From: Candidatus Binatia bacterium | GTDB lineage: Bacteria > Desulfobacterota > Binatia > UBA9968 > JAJDTQ01 | Direction: 5' to 3' | Assembly (NCBI GenBank): GCA_951813575.1 | Contig: OX638375.1 | Span: 1,689,042-1,753,041 of the forward strand | DNA length: 64,000 bases | Part shown: piece after piece, positions 28,116 to 36,200 of the stretch | Numbering within the stretch: the first letter of the stretch is position 1 | Layout: every line of letters begins with the position of its first letter | The notes under the pieces: generated by a model | Databases searched by the model: none | What the model saw: the letters and a program-made list of their open reading frames with translations, nothing else | What the model was told of the DNA's origin: nothing | Position numbers and translations under genes: made by a program

Positions 28116-28886
28116 ATGGACCTCGGCCTGAACGGCAGAGTGGCCATGATCACCGGTGCCAGCCGGGGCATTGGCAAGGCCATTGCACGGGGCCTGGCGG
28201 CGGAGGGCTGCCGGCTGAGCCTGTGCGCCCGCGGCCGGGACGGCCTCGACGAGACGGTTGGCGAGCTTGGCGGCCAAGACACGGCGGTGCTCGCGTCGGC
28301 CCTGGACGTCACCGACGAGAGCGCCGCGCGGCGCTGGTTCGACGAGACCCGTGAACGGTTCGGCGCCGTCGACGTGCTGGTGAACAACGTCGGCGGTTCC
28401 CGCCCGGGCGGGAACCTGTCCGCCCCGGCCGAGGACTGGCGGCGGGGCTTTTCCCTCAACTTCTTCTCCGCCCTGGACCTCTGCCGGCTGGTGGTGCCGT
28501 CCATGCAGAACCGCAAACGGGGTTGCGTCATCAACATCGCATCCATCTACGGCCGCGAGTGGGGCGGTCCCATGACCTACAACGCCGCCAAGGCGGCCAT
28601 GATCAGCCTGTCCAAGGAGATGGCCCGCGAACTCGCGCCCCACGGCGTCCGCGTCAACAGCGTCGCCCCCGGCTCCATCCTGTTCCCCGGCGGCTCATGG
28701 GACCGGCGTCAGAGAGAAGACCCCGAGGGAATCGCCGGGTTCGTCGAGCGCGAGCTCCCCGCGGGCCGCTTCGGCACCCCGCGGGAGGTGGCCGACGTGG
28801 TGGCCTTCCTGGCCTCGGACCGGGCCAACTGGATCTCCGGGGCCTGCATCAACGTGGACGGGTGCCAGTCGAGATCGCTGATATGA
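28116..28886 (+). CDS. SDR-family oxidoreductase (FabG-like)
   Basis: The 256-residue classical short-chain dehydrogenase begins MDLGLNGRVAMITGASRGIG. It has the nucleotide loop TGASRGIGKAIA, the structural NNVG motif (VLVNNVGGS), the catalytic Ser in INIASIYG, and Y-x3-K in TYNAAKAAM, then SVAPGSI and a C-terminal GACINVDG. These enzymes are NAD(P)-dependent oxidoreductases; FabG-like members act on 3-oxoacyl substrates. The fit to FabG is generic. GGAG five bases before ATG 28116 supports the start. It follows the acyltransferase by 67 nt. Confidence 0.88.
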   Translation: MDLGLNGRVAMITGASRGIGKAIARGLAAEGCRLSLCARGRDGLDETVGELGGQDTAVLASALDVTDESAARRWFDETRERFGAVDVLVNNVGGSRPGGNLSAPAEDWRRGFSLNFFSALDLCRLVVPSMQNRKRGCVINIASIYGREWGGPMTYNAAKAAMISLSKEMARELAPHGVRVNSVAPGSILFPGGSWDRRQREDPEGIAGFVERELPAGRFGTPREVADVVAFLASDRANWISGACINVDGCQSRSLI

Positions 28887-28979
28887 ACGTCCCGTCTTGA
28901 TTTGGGACGCTGGACACTCGTTGCTGGAAATGAATGTCGTCAGGGCTCCGGCTGGGGCCGGGCCACACGGAGGCGAATT

Positions 28980-29591
28980 ATGAAACGGATCTTGTTCACG
29001 GTTGCCGCGGCGCTCTTGCTGTTCGCCAACGGCGCAAGCGCCCAGGAGCTCAAGAAGGCGGTCTTCGCCGGCGGCTGCTTCTGGTGCGTCGAGTCGGATT
29101 TCGACAAGGTGCCGGGCGTCGTGTCGACGATTTCCGGCTATACCGGCGGCAAGACCGACGACCCGACCTACCGGCAGGTAACGGCCGGAGGCACCGGGCA
29201 CTACGAAGCGGTGGAGATCACCTACGATCCGGCCAAAGTCAGTTACGAGATGCTGCTGGCCGCCTTCTGGCGCTCGGTCGACCCCACCGACGAAGGCGGG
29301 CAGTTCTGCGACCGCGGCCAGTCCTACGCAACGGCGGTGTTCGTCGCCAACGAGAAGGAACGCGCCCGGGCCGAGGCCTCCAGGAAGGCGGCGCAAACGA
29401 TTGTCGACAAACCGATTGTCACCCCCATCCTGGCCGCCGGGCCGTTTTACGCCGCGGAAGATTACCACCAGGACTACTACAAGAACAATCCTCTTCGGTA
29501 CCGCTACTACCGCTTCAGTTGCGGCCGTAACCGGAGGGTCAAGGAGCTGTGGGGCGAGCACGCCTACGAAGGCATCCCCGGGCACGGGTAG
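28980..29591 (+). CDS. msrA: Secreted peptide-methionine (S)-S-oxide reductase MsrA
   Basis: The 203-residue MsrA begins MKRILFTVAAALLLFANGASA, a signal peptide with cleavage near ASA-QE, so it acts outside the cytoplasm. The catalytic motif AGGCFWCVESDF carries the sulfoxide-reducing Cys, and GYTGGKTDDPTYRQV, GHYEAVEITYDP and EDYHQDYY are the family signatures. It reduces methionine-S-sulfoxide in exported proteins. It is the last intact gene before the island-like segment and is followed by only 41 nt before decayed sequence begins. Confidence 0.95.
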   Translation: MKRILFTVAAALLLFANGASAQELKKAVFAGGCFWCVESDFDKVPGVVSTISGYTGGKTDDPTYRQVTAGGTGHYEAVEITYDPAKVSYEMLLAAFWRSVDPTDEGGQFCDRGQSYATAVFVANEKERARAEASRKAAQTIVDKPIVTPILAAGPFYAAEDYHQDYYKNNPLRYRYYRFSCGRNRRVKELWGEHAYEGIPGHG

Positions 29592-29632
29592 GCCCGCCCG
29601 GGGGGGCCGGCGCGTCGCCGGCGGAATCACAT

Positions 29633-29920
29633 TCAGGCTGGATCGGCCGACGGCGACCCGTCGCCGTCCACGCCGCAGGTCTCGCGGACCACGAGATCCG
29701 ACTTCAGGACAAGTTGCCGTCTCGACATGGCGGGATTCTCGATGCGCTCGAGAACGAGCGCCGCGGCCTTCCGCCCCATCTCGTCCCGCGGCACGATTGT
29801 CGAGCTGATGGCGGGATTCGTGAAACTTGCTTCTTCGGCGCGGAGCCGCAAGCCGGTGAAATGATAATCCCGTCCGCGTTGTACTCCACCATCACACGAA
29901 GAAAGTCCTGCGCTCAGGCC
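29633..29920 (-). pseudogene. Remnant of a LacI-family regulator (two fragments, frameshifted)
   Basis: On the minus strand, FLRVMVEYNADGIIISPACG in one frame and LRAEEASFTNPAISSTIVPR in another meet at about 29853. They are the early and late parts of a LacI/PurR ligand-binding domain. The middle (about 130 residues) is missing and a frame change joins the pieces. The late part runs on through PRDEMGRKAAALVLERIENP and VLKSDLVVRETCG, typical LacI C-terminus. No DNA-binding domain remains. It is fused upstream to a fragment of an unrelated HTH protein. Confidence 0.7.
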
Positions 29921-30101
29921 GCGGTACGTTGAGCAGCGTGCAGACGCGGACCATGTAGCTGGACGAGACGCCGAACCGGACCGCCACCCGGAGCATGGGC
30001 TCGGACCAGACCATCTCGTATAGCGCTTCTCGACTGACCGGGCCCTCGCTGCTGTCAGTCAGCGACGCCGGTACCTGCGTTGTGTCTTGTTCCTCTGTCA
30101 C
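29892..30101 (-). pseudogene. N-terminal fragment of an HTH-like protein, truncated at a recombination junction
   Basis: From GTG 30101 the minus strand encodes about 70 residues ending in a stop at 29892. SREALYEMVWSEPMLRVAVR then FGVSSSYMVRVCTLLNVPRPER matches a common small N-terminal domain, usually read as (S)REELYExVWSEPM followed by a helix-turn-helix and RPPRGYW. Here it breaks off at PRPER and runs into LacI-derived sequence in another frame. The full protein's function is unknown to me. It indicates a deletion junction around 29905-29925. Confidence 0.5.
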
Positions 30102-30165
30102 GATGCTCGATTGACCCCACATCCGCCCGCCAGCGCTCATTAGGGTGGCGCGCCGCGCGGATGGA

Positions 30166-30214
30166 TGATACAAATCCTCGGTACATAGGGTCTACACATC
30201 GAGTATTTGTATCA
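30166..30214 (+). promoter_or_regulatory. AbiEi-type operator: 15-bp inverted repeat ending at the ATG
   Basis: TGATACAAATCCTCG (30166-30180) and CGAGTATTTGTATCA (30200-30214) are inverted copies with one mismatch, separated by 19 bp. The right arm touches the ATG of the abiEi remnant. AbiEi antitoxins repress their own promoter by binding inverted repeats of this kind, so this is probably that operator. It remains intact although the gene is broken, and it may now influence the downstream jet operon. Confidence 0.65.
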
Positions 30215-30755
30215 ATGGCAAAGCCCCGAACGCAGCGTGAGCTCGCCAAACCCTGCTGAAGAAGCAGGGGATCATGCGCCTGCTCGAGCTGCGCGAGGCC
30301 GGCGTGACCGCGGCGACAATGAGCCGTATGGAGCGGGCCGGCGAAGTCATCCGCCTATCGCGGGGCGTCTATCAGCTGCCAGATGCCGACCTGGACCCCA
30401 ATCACAGCCTGGCGGAGGCCACGAAGGGGGTGCCCAAGGGCATCGTATGTCTCGTCTCGGCGCTGGCATTCCACGGCCTGACCGACCAACTACCGCCGAA
30501 AGTCTGGATGGCGATCGGACCCAAGGACTGGGTGCCGCAGCGCAGCGGTGCGGGCATTCGCATTGTGCGTTTCACAGATAGCCTGCTGAGGGAGGGCATC
30601 GAGACCCACGTGATCGAAGGCGTGTCGGTGAAAGTCTTCGGCGTGGCCAAGACGGTGGCCGATTGCTTCCGACATCGCGGCAAAGTGGGCCTGTCTGTGG
30701 CGATCGAGGGCTCCAAGAGGCACTGAGGCAACGCAAGGCGACTCCGGCGGAAATC
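30215..30755 (+). pseudogene. abiEi antitoxin remnant with two frameshifts
   Basis: ATG 30215 opens MAKPRTQRELAK and stops after 14 codons. Restoring one base near 30247 joins it to KKQGIMRLLELREAGVTAAT, the AbiEi N-terminal winged helix, and on to ETHVIEGVSVKVFGVAKTVA and DCFRHRGKVGLSVAIEG. A second lost base near 30711 shifts frame before QEALRQRKATPAEI. The C-terminal domain that binds the operator and controls AbiEii ends abruptly there, joined in frame to AbiEii sequence at 30755. AbiE is a type IV toxin-antitoxin phage-defence system. This copy is not functional. Confidence 0.75.
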
Positions 30756-31235
30756 AAGGGCGCGATGCTGCTGACGAGCTGGTTTACGGACCCACACCGG
30801 GCTACTCGTGATCTCGACCTGTTGGGGTTCGGCGATCCAAGCCCGGAGGCGATGGTCGCAGCATTCCAGGAGATTCTCGCGATAGACGTCGAGGATGGCG
30901 TCGAATTCGATTCGAACGCGGTACGTGTCGACCAGATCCGGGAGGAGCTCGAGTACGGCGGACTGCGGCTGCGCACGACCGCATCGATCAGTGACGACCG
31001 GCTGGCATGTGCAATCGCCGCGACCTTCGAACGGCGCGAGACCGAGATCCCGGCCGACCTGCCTGATGCCCTCACGCCGGCCTTCGCCGAGGATGAGCAG
31101 AAGCAGCGTCAGTGGAATGCTTTTCTGGAGAACGTGGCGCTTCGTCCCGGCAGCCTGCCTGAGGTGATCGAAGGTGTTGCCGGATTCATCATGCCGCACG
31201 CGATCGCCGCAGCGAAGCTCGGCAGGAGCGATTGA
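30756..31235 (+). pseudogene. abiEii toxin remnant (nucleotidyltransferase) fused to abiEi remnant
   Basis: KGAMLLTSWFTDPHRATRDL then DLLGFGDPSPEAMVAAF is the nucleotidyltransferase active-site region of AbiEii, but its first ~50 residues are gone and the frame continues directly from abiEi sequence. A further deletion joins GGLRLRTTASI to SDDRLACAIAATFERR, removing roughly 80 residues of the middle. The remaining C-terminus (PALTPAF-like, QWNAFLENVALRPG) is intact to TGA 31233-31235. That stop overlaps the ATG of jetA by one base, so the jet operon begins exactly where this remnant ends. Confidence 0.75.
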
Positions 31236-32539
31236 TGCCATCGGATCCGAGCCGCCTCATTGCCGCACTCGCACGAGACCGGATCAATCTCGATCTGAAA
31301 ACGCTCGACCTGTGCTTCCTTGCCGGCCTGTACCTGCGGGCCAACCGGGCGTCGCTTGCGTCTTTCGAAGAAGACGTGCTGATCGACATGTTCGAGCAGG
31401 TATGCGACGTGGTAGATCCGGGTGCGGAGCGTCCACGCAAGCGAGCGACCCACGCCATCCAACGGCTCCGCGACCAGCGCATGCTGGCCCGGGTGGACGG
31501 CGCGGGCATCGTTCGATCGGGTGAGTACACGCTGACTCGACTAGCCGCCGCAGTCGTCGAGTACTTCCTTGCCGATGAAGCACTCACACGCGAGAGCTTG
31601 ACCCTACTCACGGGCACGCTTCGAGCCCAGCTTGCCGAGATCCTCGCGGCAGCCAGGCGTGCTGACACCGAGGACGCCTGGCGGGAGCAAGTGGTGGCTC
31701 CCCTGCGGATAACCGTTGGCGATCTTGTTGGCGGCATTGAGCGCCGGCAGCGGGGGCTCGATTCGCAACAGGAAGAGGTGCAGGTAGAGATCGCCAAACT
31801 CCTGCAGGCGGATTGGTTCGGTGCCGTCGAGCGATGCCAGTCGCTGCTCGATACGACCACCCATACGCTGCGGGAACTCAACGAGGTCCTGCTCCGCGAC
31901 ACCCATCACTTCGTCGCGTTGCTGCAAGAGATTCAGGCCTTGGCTTCCGAGGCGGAGCAGGCCGAGCCCGAAGAGGCAGTGCAACGCGTCATCGAGCACG
32001 TCGATCGCATAGCGGCCTGGGGCGGCGCCCGGCAGCGCGCGTGGTCGGACTATTACCAATACGTTCATCGCTATCTACGCGATGTCGTACGCCTCGACCC
32101 GGACCGAGCGTTGAGTCAGCGGCTGCGCGACCAGGTCGCGAGCTGGCCGTCGACACCGTTCCACTTGCTCGTGGCGGCGGCACCCTCAATCCGGCTGCTC
32201 CGTCCCCTCGAATCACGGGTTGAGCGGCCAGCTGTCATGAGGCCACGTACGGACCGGGAAGGCTCGCCTGATCTCGTAGATCCCGAAGATGCCGGCCTGA
32301 ACATCGAGACATTGGTGGAAGGCGCGCTGGCCGCGGGCGCTCGATCTCTGGCCGAGGTGACCGAGTGGGTGTTACCGCAGTTTCCCGCTGATCTTCGTTA
32401 CGCCGTCACAGGTCGCGTGGCCGACGTGCTCGCGCGCATCACCCGGACACGCAGCGCGATTGAGCGTCCGTGGCGTACCGTTGCGCCATGCCTGGAAGTG
32501 GAGGATTGGGAACTGCCGAGTGAGGGAGAGCGCAGTTGA
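31235..32539 (+). CDS. jetA: Wadjet/MksFEBG subunit JetA, MukF-like kleisin
   Basis: The 434-residue kleisin closely resembles E. coli MukF (440 residues) from memory. LRELNEVL within SLLDTTTHTLRELNEVLLRD matches MukF TLRELQDTL. DRIAAWG...YQYVHRYLRD matches DRIISWG...DRHVHKFIR. LDSQQEEVQVEIAKLLQADW matches [20 protein letters not shown]. The N-terminal winged helix (residues 1-110), a four-helix middle and a C-terminal winged helix bridge the SMC heads. ATG 31235 has AGGAG seven bases upstream and overlaps the abiEii remnant stop. It forms a complex with JetB and JetC that recognises and extrudes plasmid DNA in Wadjet systems. Confidence 0.85.
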   Translation: MPSDPSRLIAALARDRINLDLKTLDLCFLAGLYLRANRASLASFEEDVLIDMFEQVCDVVDPGAERPRKRATHAIQRLRDQRMLARVDGAGIVRSGEYTLTRLAAAVVEYFLADEALTRESLTLLTGTLRAQLAEILAAARRADTEDAWREQVVAPLRITVGDLVGGIERRQRGLDSQQEEVQVEIAKLLQADWFGAVERCQSLLDTTTHTLRELNEVLLRDTHHFVALLQEIQALASEAEQAEPEEAVQRVIEHVDRIAAWGGARQRAWSDYYQYVHRYLRDVVRLDPDRALSQRLRDQVASWPSTPFHLLVAAAPSIRLLRPLESRVERPAVMRPRTDREGSPDLVDPEDAGLNIETLVEGALAAGARSLAEVTEWVLPQFPADLRYAVTGRVADVLARITRTRSAIERPWRTVAPCLEVEDWELPSEGERS

Positions 32540-33261
32540 CTACCTCCAGCTTTCAGTCCCTCGAAGAGGCCATCAGCGACGAGCACTTTCCCGAAGTGGA
32601 CCTCGCCCTACGCCGCGGTCGGCACGTCGGGCGCGACGACGGCACGGCCTATGACTACCTCGTCGATGCCCTCAACCACCTCGAGCCCTTCTATCGGCGG
32701 TTTGGCTGCGAGCTGATGCAGCGGGCGGACGGGTACTTCTACCTCCTGCCCTCGGGGGATCGACTCGGCCGTCGACAACTGACCGCTGGCGAGATGCTCG
32801 TCGGCCAGACGCTTGCGCTGATGTACCTGGATCCCGCCACCTTGCAGCACGGGGGCATCGTCCAGCGCGAGACGCTTCTGCAGAGGCTCTCTGGGTTATT
32901 GGGGACGGAAACGCTGGTCCGCACCCTCAATCCACGACGCAGGAAGTTCGACGAACGGATAGCCGCCGAGACCGTCCGCACCAAAGTCGCCGAGGCCCTT
33001 CGGCGCCTGACGGACCTCGGGTTCATCGATTCGGTCGACGACGCGATGCTGCGCCTACGTCCCGCATTGATGCGATTCGCCGAGCCAGTCCGTGACCCGA
33101 GCGACCGACAAGCCGCGCTGGAACGGCTGGTCCGGAGCGGTGAAATCACCCTCGGCGAAGCCGTCGAGAAAGACGACACTGACGAAGAGGACGAAAACGA
33201 CGGAAGCGACGGTCATGGAGCCGAGGACGAGGAGGAGGAGGAGGAGGAGGCAGACGGATGA
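32536..33261 (+). CDS. jetB: Wadjet/MksFEBG subunit JetB, MukE-like KITE protein
   Basis: This 241-residue protein matches MukE (234 residues): FPEVDLALRRGRHVG against FPALDSALRSGRHIG, and LEPFYRRFGCELMQRADGYF against [20 protein letters not shown]. The remainder is tandem winged helices. A strongly acidic tail (EKDDTDEEDENDGSDG, then a Glu run) mirrors MukE's acidic end and comes from GAG repeats. It starts at TTG 32536 overlapping the jetA stop (TTGA), with a GGGAG upstream, and ends overlapping jetC by four bases. KITE subunits bind the kleisin and DNA. The start codon is unusual, but the overlap and family alignment fit it. Confidence 0.85.
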   Translation: MTTSSFQSLEEAISDEHFPEVDLALRRGRHVGRDDGTAYDYLVDALNHLEPFYRRFGCELMQRADGYFYLLPSGDRLGRRQLTAGEMLVGQTLALMYLDPATLQHGGIVQRETLLQRLSGLLGTETLVRTLNPRRRKFDERIAAETVRTKVAEALRRLTDLGFIDSVDDAMLRLRPALMRFAEPVRDPSDRQAALERLVRSGEITLGEAVEKDDTDEEDENDGSDGHGAEDEEEEEEEADG

Positions 33262-36200
33262 GCCGTACCCGCGCCCAGACCCTCGTGCTCGTCAACTGGA
33301 AGGGCGTCTTCTACGAGCGCTATCTCATCGACCGGCATGTGACAGCCCTCGAGGGGGCTAACGGCGCCGGCAAGACAACGGTGATGATCGCGGCCTACGT
33401 CGTGCTCCTCCCGGATATGTCCCGGCTGCGTTTCACGAATCTCGGAGAGACGGGTGCGACGGGCGGCGACAAAGGCATCTGGGGACGCCTGGGTGAGCCT
33501 GGCCGACCTGCCTACTCGGCGATCGAATTCGCCCTCGCATCGGGTCAGCGCCTCATTGCCGGCGTGCACCTCGAACGGAAGGGCGAGCCATCCGTCGAGC
33601 CAACGTCTTTCATCATCTCGGGTCTCGACGGGGATGTCCGCCTGCAAGACGTGCTCTTACTCTCTCAGGGTGACCGCGAAGTGGTTCCCGAGCTGAGTGA
33701 GCTGCGCGAGAACGCCGCGCGCTTCGGTGGGCGCATGCAGGTCTTCGGCACCGCGCGCGACTACTTTGCCGCGCTTTTCGACCACGGTGTGACGCCGCTG
33801 CGCCTCGCAACGGACGAGGAGCGCAATAAGCTCAACGAGATGCTGCGTACCAGCATGACGGGCGGCATCTCGCGGGCGCTGACATCGGAGCTGCGGTCTT
33901 TCTTGTTGAAGGAAGAGACCGGGCTAGCCGACACCCTGCAGCGTATGAAGGCCAACCTCGATGCTTGCAGACGCACGCGCACCGAGGTCCAGGAGGCGCA
34001 GCGCCTCGAACGTGAGATCGGCGGGGTATTCGAGGCCGGGCAGACCATGTTTGCCGCGGCCTTCCTCGCGACCCGCGAGCGCGCAGACGAACTCCGACGC
34101 CGTTTGGCCGAAGCCGAGGAAGCAGAACGCAAGGCACAAGAGCGGCTTGCAGAGGCCGAGGATCAGCTCGCCCGCGTTCGCGATGAACTTGGCAAGAAGG
34201 GAGCTCGCCAGGAGGCTCTCGCGGCGGAGGTCAACGCTGCCGAGGATTGGCTCCGGCGTCTTCAGCAGGCTCTGCAGGCGGCCGAGGAAGTCGCGCAACG
34301 CCGCGAAGAGCTGTCTTCGGCCGAAGCCGATACACGGATTGCCGAGGGTCAACGCAAGGCGCGAGAGGAGATCCGAAACCAGTGCCGGACGACCCTGCAG
34401 CGCTGCCGGGAGGATCACAAGCGCGCCGGCGCGGGCCTCGCCGACCTCCAGCGCGGGCTCGACGAACTCCATCGCCGGGCCGGCGCGTACAAGCAAGTGC
34501 TCCGTCGCAAGGGCGAGGCAGAGCGGCTACTCGAAGGAGAGGAGCTTGCTATCGGGACTATCGCTGCTCGGGTGGCGGAGAACAGGGCTCAACTCGATCA
34601 GGTGGATCGCTCTCGACGAGACGCGAGGCAGCGGCTCGCTGATGCCGATGAGCACAGGCGAGAGCACCGGGCCGCGCTCGAGGCACTGGAACTGATGGCA
34701 GAGGGGCCGGTCGAAGCGGGCGCCGCCCATGGGATCGCCCTCCAACAACTTCGCCGGTATCGGGATCTGGAGGCACTGGCCGGGCGTCTGAGCACGATCG
34801 CCGCCGAACTTGCCGAGGCCCGCAAGCTCGCCAGCCGCCAAGCCGAGGCCAGGGAACAGGCCGAAAAATCGGGCCTTTCCCTTTCGGGGCAGCGATCTGC
34901 CCGCATCGAGATCACGGAGCATCTCGAACAGACGGAGCTGGAGCGCGAGCGGTTGCTCGACCAAGCCCGCGAGGCTCAGGCGGACCTGGCTGACTGTAAG
35001 CGAACACTGGACGCTGCGCGCGGGCGGCAAAAGGAGCTCGGTGATCGCGAGCCGTTCTGGCGCGACCTCGCGACGCGCGCCCAGCATCTGGCGGACGAAC
35101 TCGGGTGTCCGCTTACTTCGCTACTGGAGCTTCAAGCCGCCCGCGAGATAGTGGTGCAGCAGCTCACCCGGGTTAAGGCGAGCGAATCCGAGCTTGTCGA
35201 CAGACGGGAGAGTCTTAAGTCGGCGGCGCGGGAGCTCCTGGCCGCCGGTGGGCCGTTCGATTCGGAGTTGCTGCGACTCAAGGACGCCCTGGGTGCGGAA
35301 CTCCTGGCCGGTGCATTCGAGGACGCGTCTGTCGAAGATGCCGCCGTGCTGGAGGCGAGGCTGGGGCCACTGGTCCAGGCGCTTGTCGTGGATGACCCGG
35401 CAACAGCCGCCAAGCAGGTCCATGGCCGCCCGGACTCGCTTTCCGATGTGTGGCTGGTAAGCCGCGACGAGGACGTTGCACGACTCGGTGCGGGCGCGAC
35501 CCGCGAGAGCGCGGAAGTGACCGATGTCGTCGTCTCGGAGCAGCGGGCCATCCGCGTCACGCGGATCCCGACTCGTCCTCGCCTCGGTCGGAAGGCGCGT
35601 GAGAAGCGTGCCGCGGAGCTGCGTGCTGAAGCTGATGAGCTGGATGCTCAGATCGAGAGCACACGAGTGGGCCGACGCCGGCTCGAGCGCCTGGCGGAGG
35701 ATGGCGAAGCCCTGCTTGCAGGTCAGGTCGCGTGGCTGGCCGGCGACCCGGCACCGGAGCTGGCAACGATTCGTCGTCAACTCTCGGAGGTCCAAGAGCA
35801 ACAAAAGAACCACCGCGGCGCGATGACCAGATTTCAGGAGGCGGCCCGCCAGCTTGCGCCACGTATTGAGGCGCTACGCGGTCTGCTCGGTTCAGCTGTG
35901 TTGCTCGATCCTCCAGACCACGCGCAACGGCGAGACGACCTCGAACGGCACCACGATGCCGCTCAAGCGGCGCGGGCTGAGAATCAGCGTTGTCGGGAAG
36001 CCGCCCGGGTAGTCGATGACAAGCTCGACACGCTGCGGCGAACGCCGCTTTCGGAAGCGGAGGTCGCGATTCTCGAAACCGAGCTGAGTCGCCTCTCGGA
36101 CGAGCGCGACCGGTTGGATGCCGCGATAGAGGCCATGGAATTTGTTGCAGGCAACGCGGAGGCTCTGAGCTGGGACGACGCACCAGCGCAGCTCGAAGCG

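Noticed and set aside
29592..29660. Left attachment site copy of the ssrA 3' end
   Set aside because: I compared the T-arm and acceptor sequence with this region and found no run of matching bases beyond short GC-rich chance similarity.
33185..33260. GAG-repeat microsatellite as a separate element
   Set aside because: It encodes the acidic C-terminal tail of the MukE-like protein, which MukE proteins normally have, so it is coding sequence.
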